This document shows positions 1 to 5,738 of a stretch of 14,240 nucleotides of DNA, piece after piece; within the stretch, counting starts at the first letter, position 1, and the number at the start of each line of letters is the position of its first letter. The notes under the pieces were generated by a model, which was given only the letters and a program-made list of their open reading frames with translations, had not been told where the DNA came from and made no database searches. Both the position numbers and the translations under genes were made by a program. This DNA is from Treponema sp. (GTDB taxonomy: Bacteria; Spirochaetota; Spirochaetia; Treponematales; Treponemataceae), in contig JAEDFX010000060.1 in assembly GCA_016297805.1 (NCBI GenBank), forward strand, positions 1 to 14,240, read 5' to 3'.

Positions 1-44
1 GTGAATACCGAATCTTTGTGGTTTCTGTTTGGCTTTTCTGCCAT
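1..44 (-). CDS. Rpn/PD-(D/E)XK nuclease-family protein, N-terminus only (partial)
   Basis: Read on the minus strand, an ATG at 44 opens a frame beginning MAEKPNRNHKDSVF that leaves the window after 14 codons. A strong AGGAGG ribosome site (complement of 50-55) lies 5 bases before the ATG, which supports a real start. A basic stretch followed by KDSVF is typical of the start of Rpn-like / PD-(D/E)XK 'transposase-associated' nucleases that are abundant in Treponema and related gut bacteria, where KDSVF is usually followed by a VDLF-like segment. That family assignment rests on only 14 residues and on recall, so it is tentative. The gene is divergent from pta. Confidence 0.5.
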   Translation of the reverse strand, partial: MAEKPNRNHKDSVF

Positions 45-124
45 GGCGGCCTCCTAAAATAAAAATCTCTTACTATAATATTTGCCGCGATTTACGATTT
101 TAGGAAATGCGATAGGAAAAATGT

Positions 125-217
125 AAAAAAAAGCGGGCGTTGCGGGCCGGCGTTTGAGGCCCGCTGAGGGGATAGCGACCAACGTAGTGGGCGCGCAAGG
201 GGAGACTTCCCCTTCGT
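125..217. other. GC-rich structured intergenic element
   Basis: This stretch is strikingly GC-rich against AT-rich flanks. It holds a perfect 7-bp stem GCGGGCC (142-148) / GGCCCGC (158-164) with a 9-base loop, and a second perfect stem AAGGGGA (197-203) / TCCCCTT (208-214) with a 4-base loop. An alternative pairing uses AGCGGGC (132-138) with GCCCGCT (159-165). Read on the minus strand, that stem is followed directly by a run of eight T (complement of 125-132), so it has the form of an intrinsic terminator or leader element facing the Rpn-like gene. No ORF is supported. It could be a dispersed repeat, a small RNA or a leader; the window alone cannot decide. Confidence 0.5.
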
Positions 218-244
218 GACTAAATCATAAAATTGCGTTATAAT
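216..244 (+). promoter_or_regulatory. Putative sigma70-type promoter of pta
   Basis: GTGACT (216-221, 4 of 6 to TTGACA), a 17-base spacer and a perfect TATAAT (239-244) place transcription start near 251, giving a leader of about 28 bases before the pta ATG. The -35 box directly abuts the GC-rich element upstream. Confidence 0.65.
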
Positions 245-278
245 TTTGTTATCAATTTTATTTTATCGAGGCAAACAA

Positions 279-1310
279 ATGGCATTTGTTGATGAATTGT
301 TAAACAAAGCAAAAGCTGCAAACAAAACAATCGTTCTTTGCGAGGGTGAAGATAAACGTGTTGTAGAAGCAGCTTCAAAAATTGTAAAAGACGGAATCGC
401 CAAAATCATTTTGATTGGTTCTGACGACGATATTAAAGCTAGCGGCTCAACTGCTGACCTTTCTGGTGTTACTGTTATTGACCCAGCAAAAGACGCTAAT
501 GCAGACAAATATGCAGAACTTTTGTTCAAGGCTCGTGAAGGAAAAATTAATAAGAAAACTGGTGCTCCAGAATATGCTGATGTAGCTGCTGCAAAAGCTG
601 CTATTCTTAAAGATCACACAATGTATGGTGCTCTTATTCTTAAAGCTGGTGATGCAGATGGTTTTGTTTCTGGTGCTTGTCATTCAACAGCAAATACTCT
701 CCGCCCTGGTTTGCAGGTAATTAAAACTGCTCCTGGTTTTAAAACAGTTTCTTCTTGTTTCATCATGGTTGCTCCAGAATTGGGAAACAAATATGTTCCA
801 GAGGGTGTTGCTGTATTTGGTGATTGTGCTATCAATATTGAACCAACTGCTGAAGAACTTTCTGATATCGCTATTGCTTCTGCTGATACAGCTAAAAAAA
901 TTGCAGGTATTGAACCACGTGTAGCAATGCTTTCATTCTCTACAAAGGGTTCTGGAAATGATGCTAAATTCTATGATACTGTTTCAAAGGTTCAGAAAGC
1001 TACAGAATTGGCAAAAGCAGCTGCTCCAGATTTAGCTTTGGATGGTGAATTCCAGTTTGATGCTGCAGTAGCTCCAGAAGTTGGTGAACTTAAAGCACCT
1101 GGTTCAAAGGTTGCAGGTCATGCAAATACATTTATTTTCCCTAACATTAATGCTGGTAATATTGGTTACAAGATTTGTCAGCGTATGGGCGGATGGATGG
1201 CTATTGGTCCTGTATGTCAGGGCTTTGCAAAACCATTGAACGACCTTTCACGGGGTTGTAACGTAGATGATATTATCGCTACAGTTGCAGTTACAGCTTT
1301 ACAGGCTTAG
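279..1310 (+). CDS. pta: Phosphate acetyltransferase
   Basis: Interconverts acetyl-CoA and phosphate with acetyl phosphate and CoA in the cytoplasm. It is normally paired with acetate kinase to make ATP and acetate, or to activate acetate. The 343-residue product has the length of a single-domain PTA_PTB enzyme without the extra N-terminal domains of long Pta. Visible family motifs: SGACHSTANTLRP (131-143), SFSTKGS (219-225), FQFDAA (258-263), FPNINAGNIGYK (287-298) and NDLSRGC (321-327), whose Ser324-Arg325 pair matches the catalytic Ser-Arg known in characterised Pta. The ATG at 279 is chosen because GAGG (268-271) lies 7 bases upstream. A TTG at 246 would extend the frame by 11 residues but overlaps the transcription start region. 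No ackA is present in this window; the gene is monocistronic, with its own promoter and terminator. Confidence 0.95.
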   Translation: MAFVDELLNKAKAANKTIVLCEGEDKRVVEAASKIVKDGIAKIILIGSDDDIKASGSTADLSGVTVIDPAKDANADKYAELLFKAREGKINKKTGAPEYADVAAAKAAILKDHTMYGALILKAGDADGFVSGACHSTANTLRPGLQVIKTAPGFKTVSSCFIMVAPELGNKYVPEGVAVFGDCAINIEPTAEELSDIAIASADTAKKIAGIEPRVAMLSFSTKGSGNDAKFYDTVSKVQKATELAKAAAPDLALDGEFQFDAAVAPEVGELKAPGSKVAGHANTFIFPNINAGNIGYKICQRMGGWMAIGPVCQGFAKPLNDLSRGCNVDDIIATVAVTALQA

Positions 1311-1330
1311 GAACTACTGAGTTTTTACAC

Positions 1331-1382
1331 AAAAAAAATGCATTGTGAAAATTAGAAATAATTTCACAATGCATTTTTTTTT
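1331..1382. terminator. Bidirectional intrinsic terminator after pta
   Basis: ATGCATTGTGAAA (1338-1350) pairs perfectly with TTTCACAATGCAT (1362-1374) around an 11-base loop. Eight A before the stem and nine T after it extend the pairing to 20 bp and provide a U-tract on either strand. It lies 21 bases after the pta stop. Confidence 0.9.
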
Positions 1383-1401
1383 ATTTTTGTGTATGAATGT
1401 G

Positions 1402-1424
1402 TGAGTTTTGCAAAGCAAAACTCA
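1402..1424. repeat. Inverted repeat (stem-loop 1 of pta-fabF spacer)
   Basis: TGAGTTTTGC (1402-1411) and GCAAAACTCA (1415-1424) form a perfect 10-bp hairpin with loop AAA. No T-run follows, so it is not an ordinary terminator. Confidence 0.8.
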
Positions 1425-1425
1425 T

Positions 1426-1462
1426 AATGAAAATATGCTTTCCATGAAAGCATATTTTCATT
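1426..1462. repeat. Long perfect inverted repeat (stem-loop 2 of pta-fabF spacer)
   Basis: AATGAAAATATGCTTTC (1426-1442) and GAAAGCATATTTTCATT (1446-1462) form a perfect 17-bp stem with a 3-base loop CAT. It stands one base from the preceding hairpin and ends at the first of two TTGACA motifs (1461-1466). Possible roles are a transcript end/stabiliser for pta, a protein-binding palindrome at the fabF promoter, or a remnant of a palindromic repeat. Confidence 0.8.
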
Positions 1463-1468
1463 GACACA

Positions 1469-1498
1469 TTGACAAAAAATGTCATAAGTGGTTATTAT
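1469..1498 (+). promoter_or_regulatory. Putative promoter of fabF-fabV
   Basis: A perfect TTGACA (1469-1474) is followed after 18 bases by TATTAT (1493-1498, 5 of 6). The start point would be near 1505, leaving a leader of about 49 bases. The -35 box lies in a small inverted repeat, TGACA (1470-1474) / TGTCA (1480-1484), and a second TTGACA occurs 8 bases upstream (1461-1466). A later TATAGT (1526-1531) has no good -35 partner. Confidence 0.55.
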
Positions 1499-1553
1499 TT
1501 AAACAATTCATAAAGTGTGGTAAATTATAGTAATCACATTTTTGGAGTTATTA

Positions 1554-2810
1554 ATGGAAAAAAGACGTGTTGTTGTAACAGGTTTAGGATGTGTTTCTGC
1601 TTCTGGGAATAATGTTAAGGATACTTGGAATAATGTTAAGAATGGTGTAAGCGGTGTTGATAAAATCACTTTGTTTGACGCTTCAAATCATCTTGTTCAG
1701 ATTGCGGCAGAAGTTAAAGACTTTAATATAGAAAATTACGATATTGACCGTAAACTTGCTAGAAAAACTAATAGAGTAACAAAATTCCTTCTTGGCGCTT
1801 CTATTGAGGCTGTTAATGATGCTGGCTTTGACAAAGATTCTATTGCAAAAGCAAATGCTGGAATTATTACTGGTATGGGTATTGGTCTTTCAGAATCAGC
1901 AGATAATGCTTATCAGATTTATAATGATCCTGCTAAAGGTATAAATCGTATTCCTCCATTAACTGCTCCTTTGGTATTGAATAATGAACCTAGTGCAAAT
2001 GTGGCAATGCACTTCCAGATTCATGGTCCTGCATGGACTTTATCAACAGCGTGTGCTTCTGGTACTGATGCTCTTGGTCTTGCAGCAGATATGATTAGAC
2101 TTGGTCGTATGGATGTTTGTCTTGCAGGCGGTTGTGATGCAAATATCACAGGTTTTGATATTGGTTGTTATCAGGCTCTTTCTGCATTAACTACAAAATT
2201 TAATGATAATCCAAAGGCTGCCAGTCGTCCTTTTGATAAGGATAGAAGTGGTTTTGTAATGGGAGAAGGTGCTGCAGTTCTTATTCTTGAAGAATATGAA
2301 CACGCTAAGGCTCGTGGTGCTAGAATTTATGCTGAAGTTGCAGGTTTTGGTGCTTCTTCAGATGCTTATCATTTAACAGCTCCTTGTCCAGATGGTGCAG
2401 GTGGAATTCTTGCTATGAAAAAGGCCTTGGAAGATGCTGGTATGAAGCCTGAAGAAATCAATTACTATAATGCACATGGAACTTCAACTAGTGCCAATGA
2501 TACTGCTGAAACAGCAATGTTGAAATCTGTATTTGGTGATTATGCATATAAGCTCCACATCAGTTCTACAAAGAGTGAAACTGGTCATATGGTTGGTGGT
2601 GCTGGTGCAATTGAAGCGATTATGTGTGTAAAAGCGTTGGAAGAAAATTTTATTCCTCCAACTGCTAATCTTGATAATCCTGATTTGGAACATGGATGTG
2701 ATTTGGATTACACACCAAAAACAGGCGTTGCTTGTGAAGTAAAAGCAACCGCCAGCTGTTCGTTGGGCTTTGGTGGTCACAACGGATGTATTATTTTGAA
2801 AAAAATTTAA
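1554..2810 (+). CDS. fabF: 3-oxoacyl-[acyl-carrier-protein] synthase II
   Basis: Beta-ketoacyl-ACP synthase that condenses malonyl-ACP with a growing acyl-ACP, the elongation step of type II fatty-acid synthesis in the cytoplasm. The product is 418 residues, close to the usual 410-413. The thiolase-fold active site is complete: nucleophile Cys167 in TACASGTDALG, His308 in NAHGTSTSANDT, Lys340 and His345 in KSETGHMVGGAG, with a GFGGHN glycine motif near the C-terminus (405-410). The Cys-His-Lys-His spacing matches E. coli FabF. The ATG at 1554 is preferred because GGAG (1544-1547) sits 6 bases before it; an in-frame TTG at 1542 overlaps that site. fabV follows after 30 bases, so the two are probably co-transcribed, one building the chain and the other performing the final enoyl reduction. 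Confidence 0.95.
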   Translation: MEKRRVVVTGLGCVSASGNNVKDTWNNVKNGVSGVDKITLFDASNHLVQIAAEVKDFNIENYDIDRKLARKTNRVTKFLLGASIEAVNDAGFDKDSIAKANAGIITGMGIGLSESADNAYQIYNDPAKGINRIPPLTAPLVLNNEPSANVAMHFQIHGPAWTLSTACASGTDALGLAADMIRLGRMDVCLAGGCDANITGFDIGCYQALSALTTKFNDNPKAASRPFDKDRSGFVMGEGAAVLILEEYEHAKARGARIYAEVAGFGASSDAYHLTAPCPDGAGGILAMKKALEDAGMKPEEINYYNAHGTSTSANDTAETAMLKSVFGDYAYKLHISSTKSETGHMVGGAGAIEAIMCVKALEENFIPPTANLDNPDLEHGCDLDYTPKTGVACEVKATASCSLGFGGHNGCIILKKI

Positions 2811-2840
2811 CTTACAATATAAATTATAAAGAGGAAAATT

Positions 2841-4097
2841 ATGGCTGTAATTAAACCAATGGTTCGTTCGAACATGTGTCTTAATGCTCACCCAATTGGA
2901 TGTGCAAAAGAAGTTGAAAATCAGATTGAATATGTAAAGGCTCAGAAGGCTAAACGTGGAACAAAGTCTTTAAAAGAAGGCGGAAATGGTCCTAAATTCG
3001 TTTTAGTTTTGGGATGTTCAACAGGTTACGGATTGGCATCACGTATTGCGGCTGCATTTGAATATGGTGCAGATACAATCGGTGTTTCCTTTGAAAAAGC
3101 AGGCACAGAAACTAAGGGTGGAACTCCAGGCTGGTACAACAACTTGGCATTTGATCGTGCTGCTAAAGCTGAAGGATTGTTTACAGAAACTTTCAGTGCA
3201 GATGCTTTCTCTCACGAAACTCGTAAAATGATTATTGAAGAAGCTAAAAAAGCTGGTAAAAAATTTGACTTAGTTGTTTACTCTTTGGCTTCTCCAGTTC
3301 GTTCTGACCCAGACAAAATTGATCCTAACAGTGCAGAAGGAAATCATATTCTTTATAAATCTGTAATTAAACCAATAGGAAAAACTTATGCAGGTATGGG
3401 TATTGATATTCTTACAAATACATTGAAGGAATCTGCTGCTGAACCTGCTAACGAAGAAGAAATTGCTAACACTGTAAAAGTAATGGGTGGTGAAGACTGG
3501 CAGCTTTGGATTGACCAGTTGAGTGCTGCTGGTGTTCTTGCTGAAGGATGCCGCACAGTTGCTTACTCTTACATTGGACCAGAATTGAGCCACGCAATCT
3601 ACCGCGATGGTACAATTGGTCAGGCTAAAAAACACCTTGAAGCTACAGCTCACACATTAAACGAAAAACTTGCAAAAGAATTGAATGGTGCTGCTTACGT
3701 TTCTGTAAACAAAGGATTGGTAACTCGTTCTTCTGCAGTTATCCCAATCATTTCTTTGTATCTTTCAATCTTGTTTAAGGTTATGAAGGCTAAGGGAAAT
3801 CACGAAGGTTGTATTGAACAGATGGAACGTTTGTTTGCTGAACGTCTTTACACTGGTGATAACTCTGCCGCTGGTAAAGTTCCAGTTGATGAAGAAAACC
3901 GCATCCGTGTTGATGACTGGGAAATGCAGGCTGATGTTCAGGCAGAAGTTGATAAGTTGATGGCAAAAGTTAACAACGACAACATTGCTGAAATCTGTGA
4001 CCTTGAAGGTTATAAACATGACTTCTATGCAACAAACGGATTTGATATTGCTGGTGTTGATTACACAGCTGATGTTGCAAGAATGGATGTTATCTAA
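2841..4097 (+). CDS. fabV: Trans-2-enoyl-CoA/enoyl-ACP reductase (NADH), FabV/Ter family
   Basis: Reduces trans-2-enoyl thioesters with NAD(P)H. The family includes FabV (enoyl-ACP reductase that replaces FabI) and the well-studied Treponema denticola Ter, which reduces crotonyl-CoA. The 418-residue product is a member of the extended short-chain dehydrogenase group of about 400 residues. The nucleotide-binding loop is GCSTGYGLASRIAAAF (58-73), followed by GTETKGGTPGWYNN (88-101). The catalytic pair fits the family pattern Tyr-X8-Lys at Tyr254 and Lys263 (HAIYRDGTIGQAKK). VMGGEDW (214-220) and the hydrophobic IPIISLYLSILFKV stretch are also typical. GAGGA (2831-2835) precedes the ATG. Because it follows fabF directly, a role in fatty-acid elongation is likely; a role on acyl-CoA (butyrate-type metabolism) cannot be excluded from sequence. 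Confidence 0.93.
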   Translation: MAVIKPMVRSNMCLNAHPIGCAKEVENQIEYVKAQKAKRGTKSLKEGGNGPKFVLVLGCSTGYGLASRIAAAFEYGADTIGVSFEKAGTETKGGTPGWYNNLAFDRAAKAEGLFTETFSADAFSHETRKMIIEEAKKAGKKFDLVVYSLASPVRSDPDKIDPNSAEGNHILYKSVIKPIGKTYAGMGIDILTNTLKESAAEPANEEEIANTVKVMGGEDWQLWIDQLSAAGVLAEGCRTVAYSYIGPELSHAIYRDGTIGQAKKHLEATAHTLNEKLAKELNGAAYVSVNKGLVTRSSAVIPIISLYLSILFKVMKAKGNHEGCIEQMERLFAERLYTGDNSAAGKVPVDEENRIRVDDWEMQADVQAEVDKLMAKVNNDNIAEICDLEGYKHDFYATNGFDIAGVDYTADVARMDVI

Positions 4098-4126
4098 TCT
4101 ATTATCGGACTAAGTCCCTTAATTAC

Positions 4127-4155
4127 AGGCTCCCTACGCGGGAGTCTTTTTTTTT
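4127..4155 (+). terminator. Intrinsic terminator after fabV
   Basis: AGGCTCCC (4127-4134) pairs with GGGAGTCT (4140-4147), including one G-T pair, around loop TACGC and runs into nine T (4147-4155). It should end the fabF-fabV transcript about 30 bases after the stop. Confidence 0.9.
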
Positions 4156-4308
4156 GCTATTTTTAGCCTGTTCTACAGGGTACGGACTTGCATCAAGAAT
4201 TACAGCGGCTGGGGAATCAATATTTTGCACAATTGTCTTGTAGATAATAAATCGGAAATAGCCACAGACGAAGATATTTTCAATAATATTTATTGTAAAT
4301 GGATGGCT
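4151..4308 (+). pseudogene. Decayed, internally deleted remnant of a second fabV copy
   Basis: Two adjacent blocks match the intact FabV upstream. Block A (4151-4210) reads FLLFLACSTGYGLASRITAA, 16 of 20 identical to FabV residues 53-72 without gaps. Block B (4207-4290), in another frame, reads GWGINILHN...EIATDEDIFNNI, 12 of 28 identical to FabV 185-212 without gaps, with mostly conservative differences. The segment for about 112 residues between them is missing, and the frame shifts at the GCTGG junction. After block B the DNA still resembles fabV (GTAAATGGATGG against GTAATGGGTGG) but carries one extra base. There is no start codon or ribosome site, and block A's frame hits TAG at 4241. 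The block order is the same as in fabV, so this is best read as an old paralogue in decay rather than chance similarity. Confidence 0.75.
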
Positions 4309-4321
4309 TTTCTAGTAAAAT
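4293..4321 (+). promoter_or_regulatory. Putative promoter of pyrB-pyrI-pyrC
   Basis: TTGTAA (4293-4298, 4 of 6), a 17-base spacer and TAAAAT (4316-4321, 5 of 6) predict a start near 4328 and a leader of only about 19 bases. That leaves no room for a PyrR-type or leader-peptide attenuator. The -35 box falls within the end of the fabV remnant. Confidence 0.55.
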
Positions 4322-4346
4322 AAATAAAAATTTTACGGAGTATTTA

Positions 4347-5270
4347 ATGTTAACTGGTCGTCATTTAATTCAGCCTGATGATTTGTCGGTTTCTGAAATT
4401 GAAGAAATTTGTTCTTTGGCAGAACAGATTATTGTTGATCCTAATTCTTTTAATGATGTGTGTCGCGGGAAAATTCTTGCGACACTTTTTTTTGAGCCAA
4501 GCACTAGAACAAGACTTTCTTTCGAAGCTGCAATGCTCCGTTTAGGTGGATCTGTAGAAGGTTTCTCAGATGCAAGTAATACATCTACTTCAAAAGGGGA
4601 AACTCTGGCAGATACAATTCGTGTAGTATCTTCTTACGCAGATGTAATTGCAATGCGTTCTCCTCGTGAAGGTGCTGCACTTCTTGCCAGCAAATATTCA
4701 GCTTGTCCAATAATCAATGCGGGAGACGGTGGTCACTATCATCCTACACAGACTCTTACAGATCTTGTAACAATTCGTCAGCTTTTAGGTGGACTTGAAA
4801 ATCATACAGTAGGTTTCTGTGGTGACTTGAAGTTTGGTCGAACAGTTCATTCTCTTGCAGAAGCTCTCCGCCACTTCAAGGGTAATAAGTATATTTTTAT
4901 CAGTCCTAAAGAGCTTACAGTTCCTGATTATCTTATTACAAATGTTCTTGAACCTGCTGGTGTAAAATATGAGATTGTAGAAAGTCTTGATGAAGTTATG
5001 GGCGAACTTGATGTTTTATACATGACTCGTGTTCAGAAGGAACGTTTCTTCAATGAACAGGATTACATCCGCTTAAAGGACAGTTATATTCTTGATTCAG
5101 AAAGAATGAAGCTTGCCAGAAAGAATATGATAGTTCTTCATCCTCTTCCACGTGTAAATGAAATTACTCCAGATGTTGATAATGACCCAAGAGCTGCCTA
5201 CTTTAAACAGGTTAAGTATGGAATGTATGCTCGAATGGCATTGATTGCTAAATTGACTGGTTCTTTATAA
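4347..5270 (+). CDS. pyrB: Aspartate carbamoyltransferase, catalytic chain
   Basis: Transfers the carbamoyl group of carbamoyl phosphate to L-aspartate, the committed step of pyrimidine synthesis, in the cytoplasm. From the ATG at 4347 the product is 307 residues, the normal family length. The carbamoyl-phosphate loop FFEPSTRTRLSFE spans 48-60 (Ser52-Thr53-Arg54-Thr55), with SKGET at 82-86, Arg104 in MRSPREGA, His132 in GDGGHYHPTQ, Arg165, Arg228 and HPLPR (265-269), all in the positions expected from E. coli PyrB. GGAG (4337-4340) lies 6 bases upstream. An upstream in-frame ATG at 4299 would add 16 residues but lies inside the predicted promoter, and its coding sequence belongs to the fabV remnant, so it is rejected. 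pyrI follows after 12 bases; the two chains should assemble into an allosteric holoenzyme. Confidence 0.95.
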   Translation: MLTGRHLIQPDDLSVSEIEEICSLAEQIIVDPNSFNDVCRGKILATLFFEPSTRTRLSFEAAMLRLGGSVEGFSDASNTSTSKGETLADTIRVVSSYADVIAMRSPREGAALLASKYSACPIINAGDGGHYHPTQTLTDLVTIRQLLGGLENHTVGFCGDLKFGRTVHSLAEALRHFKGNKYIFISPKELTVPDYLITNVLEPAGVKYEIVESLDEVMGELDVLYMTRVQKERFFNEQDYIRLKDSYILDSERMKLARKNMIVLHPLPRVNEITPDVDNDPRAAYFKQVKYGMYARMALIAKLTGSL

Positions 5271-5282
5271 TAGGAGTGCAAA

Positions 5283-5720
5283 ATGTTAAACGTAAATACA
5301 ATCAAAAATGGTCTTGTAATTGATCATATTCGTGCTGGTTCTGGTTTGAAAATTTATCAGTGGCTTGGTTTGGATAAAGCACATTTTACTTCCTGCTTGA
5401 TTCAGAATGTGCCATCAGAAAAATCTGGCCGTAAGGATATTATTAAAATTGATAATATTATTAATATTGATTATTCAGTTCTTGGATTTATTGATCCAGA
5501 TATTTGTGTAAACGTAATTGAAAACGAAAAAATCGTTCGCAAAATCAATATGGAATTGCCTTCAAAGGTTCAGGGCGTTTTCAATTGTAAAAATCCACGT
5601 TGTATTACTCAGACAGAGCACTATGTAAAACCAACCTTCATTTTGGCAGATAAGGCGAAAGGTATTTATAAGTGTGAATATTGTGATACTCTTTATCTTG
5701 CTGGCAGCGAAAGACAGTAA
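5283..5720 (+). CDS. pyrI: Aspartate carbamoyltransferase, regulatory chain
   Basis: Zinc-containing regulatory subunit that binds nucleotide effectors and holds PyrB catalytic trimers together in the class B holoenzyme. The 145-residue product is slightly shorter than the usual 150 or so. The N-terminal allosteric domain begins with NTIKNGLVIDHI (5-16), typical of the effector site. The C-terminal zinc site is complete, with Cys102 and Cys107 (C-X4-C) and Cys131 and Cys134 (C-X2-C). AGGAG (5272-5276) is 6 bases before the ATG. Its immediate position after pyrB and before pyrC indicates co-transcription and suggests that pathway flux is controlled at enzyme level by nucleotides, consistent with the very short, attenuator-free leader. 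It is a free-standing gene and not fused to pyrB. Confidence 0.95.
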   Translation: MLNVNTIKNGLVIDHIRAGSGLKIYQWLGLDKAHFTSCLIQNVPSEKSGRKDIIKIDNIINIDYSVLGFIDPDICVNVIENEKIVRKINMELPSKVQGVFNCKNPRCITQTEHYVKPTFILADKAKGIYKCEYCDTLYLAGSERQ

Positions 5721-5738
5721 ATTATTAATGAGGAATAT

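Noticed and set aside
125..217. attC-like integron recombination site in the GC-rich element (T. denticola carries a chromosomal integron)
   Set aside because: The outer complementary arms read CGTT...AACG, the opposite order to the AAC...GTT core of attC, and the R-box consensus (RYYYAAC/GTTRRRY) is not met. No cassette-like ORF or integrase is nearby.
246..278. N-terminal extension of Pta from a TTG at 246
   Set aside because: It overlaps the predicted transcription start region, lacks a ribosome site, and the ATG at 279 has a good GAGG and gives the normal protein start.
2484..2891. Long antisense frame opposite fabF, and similar frames opposite fabV, pyrC, addA and addB
   Set aside because: They lie wholly or almost wholly within confidently identified genes, have no plausible ribosome sites or family motifs, and have low-complexity Phe/Ser/Cys-rich composition expected of antisense reading.
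4299..4346. PyrB start at the upstream ATG 4299
   Set aside because: It lies between the -35 and -10 boxes, its codons derive from the fabV remnant, and the ATG at 4347 has GGAG at proper distance and yields the standard length.
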